Origin: Cladocopium goreaui
Lineage: Eukaryota > Sar > Dinophyceae > Suessiales > Symbiodiniaceae
Direction of reading: 5' to 3'
DNA length: 64,000 nucleotides
NCBI GenBank assembly: GCA_947184155.2
Contig: CAMXCT020003624.1
Location: 296,181-360,180, forward strand
The notes under the pieces were generated by a model. The model did no database searches. It was not told the origin of the DNA and saw only the letters and a list, made by a program, of their open reading frames with translations. The translations under genes were made by a program, and so were the position numbers. Positions 1 to 10,400 of the stretch are shown one piece after another; position 1 is the stretch's first letter, and each line of letters begins with the position of its first letter.

Positions 1-3000
1 GTGTGGAATGAATTGTTGAAATCTTTCTGGAACCGGGCATTTTTCAAATCTGTTTCTGCACCAGTTTCCCAAATTCCAAAACATTGCTGTTATCTGTGGA
101 GAGGATCTGTATGGAAATTCGGCATCCTTGTATGTTGGGTCTGATAGGCCTCCACCTAAATACCTGTAAGCCAAGCTATGCAAGATCATACAGTAAGGCA
201 AGACCTTGTGGTCCTCAACGTAATCTTGGAGTACCCTTGTGAGATTTCCAAAATCATCATCAATCCTCTTTTCTGCTTCTTTTGAGGATCTTTCTGCCTT
301 GTCTTGATGAAGAGGATGCATCCTTGGATCACTACAACCATATTCAATGTGATTATTGAGTTCCTGTAGTTCTAGTTGTGGATTTTGATCCTTGTGTCTG
401 GCAATGTACTCAATCATCAACTGGTCATCTGTAAGATGGTACCAATAATCTTGATGTGGAGACATAGTCTTCCTGTACTTGACATGCCAAAACATGTGTC
501 GATGCTTCGAAGACGCTGGATAACCTTTGTTGTAAAATCCTGCCCATTCACCATGGTAACCATCTGAAAAACAATCCTTCAATTTTCGAAAAACTGAATC
601 ATCTTCGTTTCCAGTGATATCTTGACCATAGTAAAGTCGAATTGCAGGTTTCACTTCAGGAGCTGTCTCATCATCTTGAATGTCTGTTTTCTTTTCCCCT
701 GATTCCTCCTTTTCTGAGGAGCGTTCAGGTGGAGCTGATTCCTCTTTCTCTGAAGAGCCTTCAGCTGGGACATGTGGCTCCTGTGTGTCTTTTTCTTCTT
801 CTTCTTCTTCGACAGCAATCTCCTCATTTTCATCCTCTTCTTTCTCTTGTCGTTCTTCTGGTTTGACAAAACTGTCCTTGATCTTTTGTTGAACATTCTG
901 ATTGCACATACTGATCCATTTCAATGTACACTCAACCAATTTGTCATCATCAGTTTCCAAAATGATATGCTTGTCCTCAATGTTCAAACTTTCAATAGTA
1001 TGCTTGTACTCAGGATCACCCGCGCCTGGTCTTTGAAGATCTGGAAGAGGAGTGTCTGGATCATCGTCCACCAAATCAGGATCCTCTGCTCCAAAGAAAT
1101 TTTCTGCGCCAAGGTGTTCATTCTCCTTGAGAACTTGGTCAATATCCAGTTTGAACTCATGATACTTGTCGTAAGAGATCTCATAACCCATCATAGGTGC
1201 ATACTGCTCCATAAATGTTGAAAAAGAAGCATCTGATAATGCCGACATCATCAACCATAATGAGAAGAAGCTTATGTCACCACGTTCAAGGGGTTGACCT
1301 CCTTCAAGATCATCTCCTGTGAGGATTGATTGGCCTGCGAGTGTAATATCATGGAGGATCTGTCTGTGCTCTGGTTTGAGTTGCCTGACTAAAAACAGTC
1401 CCTGTCGATCTTTCAGATTTCTTCGAGGATTTGCATCTGGTAATACCTCATCTTCTTGTTGTGGTTGTGTTTCCTCTCTTTCTTGAGGGCCTACACCTTC
1501 TTCCTCTCTTTCCTGAGAGCCTGATGCCTTTTCCTCCTCTTTCCTGACAAAAACTTGTAGTCTTGGCAAAAACTCCAAATCATCTTCAGCATCATCATCA
1601 TCGTGATCTTCCATGTCCACATTCTGTTGCTCTGATTCTGGGATGTGAGCAATCTTGTCCTTTCCAGCTACCCAGATGTAGCCATCGAGCTTTGTAGATG
1701 TGTGGAAGTCACCTGAACCGCATTCCCTGACCTTTGTCCTTGCTCTTGCAGATTGATGGAATGCTTCATGCTGAAAGAATTGATTGTAGGCATGTTCAAC
1801 AAAGAATCTGTAGGATTGAGCTGTCAATTCCTTTCTGCTATCCACAAATTGTCGAAGCTTGTTCAAAGCAAAAACTGTGAAATGGCTGAAGCTAGCAGGT
1901 GCTTCATCTTCATACAGATCGATTGCCATGATCATCATCTTTGTGGAAAACGAGAAATGCCGTTCAGGTTCTGGGATGACTGTTCTCTTGTTCATGGGAA
2001 CTGTAATTCCTTGAATAGTCATGTCATACCCATGTGTGTTCAACTCCAGTGCATCCAAAATGTTACCATCACGGTCCTTCTTTCTCCTGCAGAAATCTCC
2101 CCAGAGTTTGTTGTTCTCTCTAATGAACTGATCAAGATGCTTAGTGTAAAAGACAAAGACTGCTTCTGAGAGATACTCCATGTCCTTCTGTATTGCTAAG
2201 TCTCTTTCGTATAGCAAGAACTTCTCTCTCCATTCGTCTCTGTTGATACTGTGTCTGTCTTCCCAACCTGTTGGGGCAACTTGACCTCGCATCCAGTCTG
2301 TCCAATATTGTCGACAAGAGTCCATGTAACCTTCCATGGCTTCAATGTTTCCTTCTCGATGGAAGTGTGCCAACATGCGTCCAATCTCCCAAGCTCTTGT
2401 GAAGAGTAAGCATAGATGTCCTGTCCATGGTAACTTCTCCCAGTCTGAGCGAGTGATCGATTGTCTACGAAGTGCTATCTTTTGTGAAGAGAGTAGTAGG
2501 TTCCATTCACGCAGAACTATCACTTTTTCTCCTGAGGAGTTCTTGATGAGTTCACCGCTCTCTTCTCTTGCACAGACAATACCTGCCTCATACAGGACCC
2601 AGGGATTCGATGCAGAAATTGAACTTTTGGTAGCCTGTTCTACAACAGGGTCTTCGATATCATCTGGTGGATCTTCTGCTTCCCAGAGATTGACAGCCTC
2701 TTCACCCATTGGGTCGTCATGGACGTCCACTGATGGCTCCTCTTGTTGATTGTCTTGAGCATCTTGTTGAGGATCATCATGTTGTGGTGATTCTGGACTT
2801 CCTGATGAGGAGCGTTGTTGCTCCCATACATCTTGAGGTTCCTCTCTTTCTGGAGAGCGTCCTCTTCTTGATGGTTGTTCATATGGATTTTCCATGGTTT
2901 CATCAGCCTGCGCAGATACCTCTCTTTCTCGAGAGCCTTCTGCTGCAGCACCATAGATTGATTCCACAACCGGGTCAAAGTCATTCTCGTTGCATAGTGG

Positions 3001-4404
3001 TGTACCAAAAACCAATCTTCCATAGTTTTGTGGAACCTGCTGACCCATGAACTCCCATGCTGTGATTCTGACTTCCTCAGGAATGTCTTGTCCAGGAATA
3101 AATGTTGGACCTTTCTCCTTCATGACATGGTTCCATGTGGTGTCTCTGTGCCATGAACCACCTGTAACCGATGGAGGTAGAGAGTGACCACGTCCTTGAT
3201 GAACAACGTTGCATGCAATGGTAGGGAGTTGTTCCTTGACGTGGAGGTACTGGAAAGGAATGTCACCATGAAATAAAATGACACCATTCTTTGTCAGATA
3301 GAGTTGGTTGTCCACAATAAAACTTGGATCCAACACGAGGTACACTGATCGCCTATAGTTTCTTGGAGGCTTCGTGCCCTCTGCCATCCTTATGTAGCCC
3401 TGACCATTGTCATTGTGGTACATGAAGTGAACTGCATCCCTTCTGCCTTTTCCACTTCCTTTCACAAAGGTCTTCAGGCCTGATTGTTGAATGGAATCTA
3501 AATTCATGTAATCAGTGACATGAAAAATCCAGCCCAAACTCATAGCCTCATCATATGTCAGTTGGTGGTGTGCCACAGTGGGATCGACAACTTGGTTGCT
3601 ATGTCCTTGAAAAGCACCAAGACGAACGTCGAATGGATACTCTGCCATTGAGCTATATGGGTACCACTGCCATCTCATGGAGATCTCAACAAAGAAACGT
3701 TGTTTTGGATTACACAGTAACATAGCAGCAAAATCTGCTCCAGACATGTGATATTCCTTTGGATTGTCTCCTTGCATCTGATCAAACAGTAAGGAAATGT
3801 TCATAGCTCCACTGGCAGTGAATAACGTTTTGTCTCTGCAATGTCTCAACACATTGGATAGCCTCTTGCTACATGACATATAATAACTTCTCCTTGATGA
3901 GCTAGTCATGTCCACGTGGAAATCATTGCATCGTTCATCAAACCAGTTTTCTTCTGCCTGAGTTGTAAAGCCACAGAGATACTTCAGAAAACTTGAAGTC
4001 CATTTCAAAGATTCATCAAATTCTCCATGACTAGTTCCCCAGTGCAAAATCCAAGCTATTGCGTCCATGAACATTTCATGTCTGTCAGTTGGTCTCATGT
4101 TGTGTGGACCCATCAATGTATGTAAATTGCGCTCTCTCTTCTTCCTCACTTGCTCGTGAGCCTGAAACCAATCTGTTTGGCGCCTGTAATCATAGCAAAA
4201 TGATAAATGATCCTCATTGGGTAATGTCGATGGTGTTCGAAATTGGTCAGCTGGGATTTCCTCTGATCTTCTCAGAGCATATCCATCAGCTGAATGTCTT
4301 CGACTAAAATCATATCTTTGATGTTCTTGACCTCGAGTGTTCGATTGTGCCTGATCATTAGATGCTGCGGCTGAGGCCCTGTTCCACCGGCTAGAGCTCG
4401 ACAT
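1..4404 (-). CDS. Retroelement ORF3 with Tpt1/KptA-like RNA 2'-phosphotransferase domain (partial)
   Basis: Reading minus-strand triplets from the ATG at 4404 I find no stop down to base 1, so at least 1468 codons are open and the frame leaves the window. Residues about 181-390 match the Tpt1/KptA fold: SKRLSNVLRH (R187, H188), QGHS at 266-269, a YRRSVYLVLD strand with R351/R352, and NGVIL at 373-377. Canonical enzymes have RANQGHS; here the position of that Arg is Gly, with an Arg two residues upstream, so activity is uncertain. The rest holds acidic low-complexity stretches with recurring ERE/KEE motifs and a large middle region (about 600-900) I do not recognise. The last visible strand (1441-1448, MFWNLGNW) could begin an endonuclease/exonuclease/phosphatase domain. 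The frame is the same as pol, separated by one TGA, so it may be made by readthrough or from its own ATG. Confidence 0.8.
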   Translation of the reverse strand, partial: MSSSSRWNRASAAASNDQAQSNTRGQEHQRYDFSRRHSADGYALRRSEEIPADQFRTPSTLPNEDHLSFCYDYRRQTDWFQAHEQVRKKRERNLHTLMGPHNMRPTDRHEMFMDAIAWILHWGTSHGEFDESLKWTSSFLKYLCGFTTQAEENWFDERCNDFHVDMTSSSRRSYYMSCSKRLSNVLRHCRDKTLFTASGAMNISLLFDQMQGDNPKEYHMSGADFAAMLLCNPKQRFFVEISMRWQWYPYSSMAEYPFDVRLGAFQGHSNQVVDPTVAHHQLTYDEAMSLGWIFHVTDYMNLDSIQQSGLKTFVKGSGKGRRDAVHFMYHNDNGQGYIRMAEGTKPPRNYRRSVYLVLDPSFIVDNQLYLTKNGVILFHGDIPFQYLHVKEQLPTIACNVVHQGRGHSLPPSVTGGSWHRDTTWNHVMKEKGPTFIPGQDIPEEVRITAWEFMGQQVPQNYGRLVFGTPLCNENDFDPVVESIYGAAAEGSREREVSAQADETMENPYEQPSRRGRSPEREEPQDVWEQQRSSSGSPESPQHDDPQQDAQDNQQEEPSVDVHDDPMGEEAVNLWEAEDPPDDIEDPVVEQATKSSISASNPWVLYEAGIVCAREESGELIKNSSGEKVIVLREWNLLLSSQKIALRRQSITRSDWEKLPWTGHLCLLFTRAWEIGRMLAHFHREGNIEAMEGYMDSCRQYWTDWMRGQVAPTGWEDRHSINRDEWREKFLLYERDLAIQKDMEYLSEAVFVFYTKHLDQFIRENNKLWGDFCRRKKDRDGNILDALELNTHGYDMTIQGITVPMNKRTVIPEPERHFSFSTKMMIMAIDLYEDEAPASFSHFTVFALNKLRQFVDSRKELTAQSYRFFVEHAYNQFFQHEAFHQSARARTKVRECGSGDFHTSTKLDGYIWVAGKDKIAHIPESEQQNVDMEDHDDDDAEDDLEFLPRLQVFVRKEEEKASGSQEREEEGVGPQEREETQPQQEDEVLPDANPRRNLKDRQGLFLVRQLKPEHRQILHDITLAGQSILTGDDLEGGQPLERGDISFFSLWLMMSALSDASFSTFMEQYAPMMGYEISYDKYHEFKLDIDQVLKENEHLGAENFFGAEDPDLVDDDPDTPLPDLQRPGAGDPEYKHTIESLNIEDKHIILETDDDKLVECTLKWISMCNQNVQQKIKDSFVKPEERQEKEEDENEEIAVEEEEEEKDTQEPHVPAEGSSEKEESAPPERSSEKEESGEKKTDIQDDETAPEVKPAIRLYYGQDITGNEDDSVFRKLKDCFSDGYHGEWAGFYNKGYPASSKHRHMFWHVKYRKTMSPHQDYWYHLTDDQLMIEYIARHKDQNPQLELQELNNHIEYGCSDPRMHPLHQDKAERSSKEAEKRIDDDFGNLTRVLQDYVEDHKVLPYCMILHSLAYRYLGGGLSDPTYKDAEFPYRSSPQITAMFWNLGNWCRNRFEKCPVPERFQQFIPH

Positions 4405-4467
4405 GTTGAAGAAACAGTGCGATCCTCGAGACTCTGCCTCTTGAGCCGCAGGCACAAATTCAAAAAA

Positions 4468-4473
4468 TAGTCA
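4468..4473 (-). promoter_or_regulatory. TGA-CTA stop context between pol and ORF3 (possible readthrough site)
   Basis: The pol stop is TGA at 4473-4471 and the next codon is CTA. Pol and ORF3 share one frame, and the 22 codons between this stop and the ORF3 ATG are open. UGA-CUA is an established leaky-stop context in other eukaryotic and viral mRNAs. Readthrough would give one Gag-Pol-ORF3 polyprotein. Function is inferred from sequence only. Confidence 0.5.
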
Positions 4474-7400
4474 AGAATCCCTCAAGGTGTCACCTAACAG
4501 AAATACATCATGTCTGAAATCAACATGACTGCAAACTGTTGGCAACCATGACCTGAGGTAAGCTTTGTGTTCCAGTAATGATCTAAATGGTGGATGAGCA
4601 TCAACTTCCTTAAGAACACCTTGTCGAACAGCATCAATAAGATTCTGAGGATTAGCAGACTTCTTGGTCAAACAATCGGCTAAACACCATTGAGTTCTGA
4701 TATGTGACAAGTCAGCAATGGAACCTGAACATGCTTCCTTCCTAAGCATCTGAATCATATGAATGGTCTCTTGTTGTTCAGGAACATGAGTAGTGCTGGC
4801 AGTAGTCACAAGATTGTTTGCATCAGTCCTCATATGAATCTCGCTTGAAAGTCCAGTGATGTCCTTGATCAGTCCTCTCAACATTTGACATGTACCATAA
4901 CACTTCATGAGTGCATACAACTCTGCAACAGTTGTGCTCAAAGTGGTTCGTTTGATTTTGGTAGATTCAAAGAAAATGAGAGAACCTCTGGTGTTTTTGC
5001 TCCTTTCCTTTCTCGGTTCAGCCATGAAAATAACCATCGCGCGCTGTGAGGATTTGTCGCTGTTGTTCCTAAACGCTGCATCTGGCATTGCAACTAATCT
5101 AGGATCACCTTGAAGTGGCCAGAACATCAGTTCCATCGGGTCACCTACAATTTGCCTGCAAAGTTTGTTCAGCGTTTTGCAATCACCTATGGTGGGGGAA
5201 GCAGCAGCAGAAGCACAACGTGAAAACTGATAACACGACTGAAATTGAGTTCTTGATTGTAACCAGTTGATACTACCTAGGAGTGATCTATAGGCAGTGT
5301 GGAGATCCTTGTCACATTTGTCTTCATCCTTCAAACCTTTTGGTATGACAACCTCAGTAAGTTCACTGACACAAAGTGATTGTTCAACAGTGATGTGTGA
5401 TTTCTTCTTGGTCTTCTCATCAATGATCCATTTCACACGTTGACCAGTGAACATCAAGTCATTCACATCTTCATGACCAATCTTGAATTGTGACTTGACA
5501 ACTTTCTTGAACTTCTCCAGAAACTCTGGAGTTCCAGTAATGAACAAGTCGTCAACATGCAAACAACACATGCCAATAGGTTTTCTTCCCTTGGCATTAC
5601 TGCCATTCACAGGGTCCATGAAGTGTTCCAAGAGTTGTTCAACAATCTCAGGTGTCAACTGTGGTGTCGTGGCAAGATAAGTACGCTCTGAAGGTAAGAA
5701 GACTGAAACAAGTACTTCAGCTTCTTCTTCCAAACTTGTGGAAACATTGTCCTTGTTCATGTCATGATTCATCTCAAGCAACCACCAAACTCCTTTCCTC
5801 TTCACAATAGAAGTTCTCAAGTGAAACTTCTTTCGATCATAATGTGAATCAGGAGTTCTCAAAGCTTTTGCACGATAAGCAACTTGAGCATGACCATTTT
5901 CAAAAGGATACCAACCAGACTTGTGTTCAACAGATTCCAAAAACTTCAACAAGGTTTCATCAACAACAGGAGTCCAAGCACAATCTTCAACCTTCTTCTC
6001 CTTGAACTCTTTCCTCTGTTTCCATGTTTGGGTTTGTTGATAGCAAGCTGAAAACAATCTTTCTTCAACCAAAAGAGACTTATGAACTTCCTCAGCAATG
6101 TCGGAGGATTCATCACGCGTTTCCTCACTGTCTTGTGAGCTTACGTAGTATGTCACAGGTGCTGGTTCTGTTGCCTCAGAGTCAGCAAAGCTAACCTGTT
6201 TTGGCTCCTTAAAAGCACCATCATAGCATACATATGTACACCTGTCAGCTCTTGTTGGTTGAATACCAAGCGAAATCAGAAATTTGTCAAGGCGGTTCCA
6301 CCATCTACGTGGTGCGTCCGCAAGTCCATAGACGGAACGAGTGCACAAACCAACCAAGTAAGGAGGCAAACCAATGTCAGTAGGCAACTGAACATGGATA
6401 ACGCGGCGGTCTAAGTCGTATGTTTCCCCCTGAAGGAAGGCAGTTTTCAAGTCTAAATGGAGTAAATCCCAGTACATCGAGGCTGCATGCTGAGATGCCA
6501 CACGAAAACCATACCTGGTAGCAGTAGGACTGTCAGTCTGTAAGTCATACTTTTGAGCATCTTGAAAGCCTCTACATACCCATCTAGCCTTGAACTTCTT
6601 GAACTGTCCATCCTTATCAACCTTGATGGTAAGCACCCATCTGCCAGTGACATAGTTATCAATCTTATGACGTCTCTTGTCTCTGAAAGTCATGGCAGTG
6701 AAATCCAGAAAACTTCTGAATTCTTCAAGCTTGGCTTGTTTGATCTCCTTAGCATACTTTCTCAAGACTTCTTGAGTGATAACTGATTCTGCCTTTGGCT
6801 GCTTCTTTCCATTCTTGGCAAGATACTGTTCAAACTGTTTGAATCCAGTAACATCGTATGAACCAAACTCAGGTGCAGCTTGGACCTTTGGTCCTAAAGG
6901 AACGAAAACAGTACCATCAACATCGACAAAATGAGAGTGGTCTGATGTGTAAGGTTCAGTGTCCACATCTTCTTCCTGAAGCTGAGCAATGTCATCCTCA
7001 GTCAAAACAGGAGTGTCGTCTGTTTCATATGGTTCTGTTTCATCATCATCATGTTGTGATGATACCAATTCTGGTGTTCCTTGTGAAGACTGCTGTTGCG
7101 CTGGCTGCGCAAAGTCACCTGGCGTAAACGATGTTGGTGTAGTAGTAGGCAATGGAATTGTATTATCATGTGAACTTGAGGCAGTAGGATCATGTGAGGG
7201 TCCTTCATCTTCATCTTCATGAGGTTTCTGAGTAGGAACTGAAATTGGCTGAACATGACCTGGTAATTGAACCTTTGGCCTCTTGATAATCACCTTTGCC
7301 TTTGCCTTTGGTAAAGCATCAGTAGAATCAGTTGAGATCTGTCTCTGTTTCCTTTGAACTCTGATAGGCTCTGACGTCGGATCAGGTCCTGGTGGAGAAT

Positions 7401-10400
7401 CGTCATCTTGTCCAGGATCAGCAATCTCTTCGATTGGAATGTCAGGATTGGAAAACGGAGTTGATGGTGAACTTGGTTGATGTGTTTCCCCCGAGTCCTG
7501 TATTCCTGGCATATCCAAATCATCATCAGGTGGTGGTCCATAATCATCTGGAATGATGTACTCTTGATCATCATCATCACCTGGATCAGGTCCAGTATTG
7601 TAATCAGGTTGATTATCATCATCCAGAGGATCATCTGGTTCATCACCACTCAACATCTCATCATCATTTGGTGGAACATCACCATGCTGATCTGGATGAA
7701 TGGGATCGTCACCATTTGGTGGTGTACCTCCTTGAACAGGAGGATCTGCTACTCTCCGCTTGATTGCACCAGTCGTTTCTCGTGAAAAGACGATCATACT
7801 CCATTCATGGATTTTGAACTGTTCATGATGTGGATACAACTGTGACACAAACATGAAGTAAACATGATCATAGTCACCAGGTTTCCAAATGAGTAAGACA
7901 GCATCTTCAGGATGTTGAAACAAAGGATTCACTCTTCCATAAGTTCCTCTGAACACACTGCAATCTTCAAAGTACATTTGAGGCAATGTCTTCTTTCTGA
8001 CATCTTGAAGTCCAGGAATCAATTCAATGATTCTGGGGTCAGTTGATTCTCTGACACTAGCCTCTGTACTCCTTGGCAACTGATCAATCTTCCTCAATGT
8101 TTGAACAAGTAACTGAGTGGTAAACCTTTGTGGAAGAATGTGCTTCAACGGCACTGGAATCGAGGTCTCAACATGATGCAAGTCTTGCAACAAACACGAG
8201 CACCCAGGTTCACGGTCCAAAAACATTGAAGTGCCACACAATGCTCCATCATCAAAATGTTCCAACAGATCTTCAAACAAGAAACATTGTCTCATGTTCT
8301 GCAAAGGTACAAGTTGTGTGAACTGCGCAATGAATGAACACAAGTAAGATGGTAAGACCTTCCATTGTGGATCATTCCAAAGCTTCCCTTCTCTATTGAA
8401 GGCATGCTGTGGTTCCAACATGTCAAAGTCTTCATCATGATTGTAATACACACGCAAGTTCTTGATTGAAGGATCACAACGACAGTAATTTGTCATGTCA
8501 AGGTTGAAACAACCAATGTGATACTTGATTCTGTCCTTCTGAAATTTCTTCCAAGCCAAAAACTGAGCAAATCCTGAATCAGGTGGTGCAATCACCAAGA
8601 AACCTTTTCCTCGGTCAGCTTGCCATTTCATCACATCAAGGCAAAACTTGAATACCGAGTATTTCCAGGAATTTGGTGAAGGATTTGTGATCAACACGTA
8701 TTCAGGATCAAGCTTCTCAAGTTGTTTCCAAACTTGGTTTTGTTTCTTTTTACTGTTGAAACTCCAACCATGCTTGTGGTCAATGGGTTCACCAACCTTC
8801 ATGTTCAATCGTGCCATGTGCCAACTAAGACCAGTGTTGCTACTGAAGAGTTCCACAACATCACACTTGCCAGTTTGACAAAACCAGTGAGCTTGTTCAC
8901 CTAAGTATGCTTCAGCATATTCAGCGATATCTGGTTCATAGTCATCTTCATCTTCAACTGCAAGTGGAACAGGTTCTGATGTGTCAAGTCCAGGAACAGC
9001 AACATCATGCCATTCATCATGGTCACGTCTCACCTTCGATTGATTGACACGCATGACTGCATTGTCAACATGAACATTGACCATAGCACCTTCTTGAGAG
9101 ATAACAGTACCTCTGATCCATCTTTCCTTTTTCCATGCCTTTGAAGCAATAGCATTAGCATTGACAGGGGAACTCCAAACGAAAACCTTGTCACCTGGTT
9201 TGTAAGGTCCATCTGATGGCATTGTTCGTTTGGCCATGTCATGTCTGAGGTCAGCAGCTTGTCTGGCTTCCTGATGTGCCCTCAGTGCTAACCTTTGCAA
9301 CTCGAGTTGTGTTTTGTCTTCAGGTAAAGGATCAACACTAAGTTGAGCAGGATCAGAAGTCTCAATATCCAGAAGATCTGGTGGTCTTCTACCAGTGGCA
9401 ATTTCCAAAGGAGAATAACCACTAACAGTGAGTTGAGTGTTTCTGGCCCAAACAGTACGCTTCACAGCTTCTCTGATGGTGATTCCTTTGAACCTATCAT
9501 CTTCAAGGTTCTTGGACATGATTTGCCATTGTCGTTTGAAAAGTCTGACAGCTGATTCAGCTCTGTTAGGCCATGGGGTTCTTGAACCACAGGGACATTC
9601 CTTGATACCATGAGTTCGGTAATAAGTCAGAAAGTCTTCTTGAAAGAATGCTTCATCACCTACGATGGCTTTCGGCATACAGTTATGTTCATCAGTCCAC
9701 AACCTTAGAGCCTGAATGGTCTCCTTGTTGTTCAGTGAGTTTTGTGCCGTAGTCCAAAGTAAGTTGGTTGCACCATCAAGAACAAGCAACACCATGTACT
9801 TGTTCTTCCTCAACTGAATTTCAGCATGATCAACAAAGATAACATCTCCAAAGTTGGTGGATCGTATGCCTGAAATTCTGGCTCGCGGCGGTGGTGCAAT
9901 TGAAGTACTACACACACGACACTTGTTGTACATCTCCTCATACTTCTGATAGACAGAGTCAGGAAGTCCTAACATGGAAGTCCTTTGTCTGAATTGAGTG
10001 GGAGACATGTGATAGTGTTTAATGTGAAGTTTGTAGAGTTCCACACTATCCTCCAGTTTCCTGAGCATCTTTCTGTATGCTGGTGTCATGGCTTGCACTT
10101 CACTACCAGGCAGTGGAATCGAAACTCGCCTAGGCTCAAGAGCATCACTACCTAGTTTCTCAACTTGACTTTCTGAATCTTGCTTACCACGGTTGCGCGC
10201 AGGTGCAGAATGTTTTGGTTCAATGACTTGAGGTTCATCTGAATCAATTTTGTCCAAACCTAACTCCCTAGCTACCTTGTCAAGCTCATCTTCTTCATCA
10301 AGCTTGGGATAGGAGACAACAACCTTCTTTCTTGATGAACCTGATTGAGAGTCATCGACAACCTGAGGTTTCTGCTTACCTACGTGTCTTTTGGCTGCAG

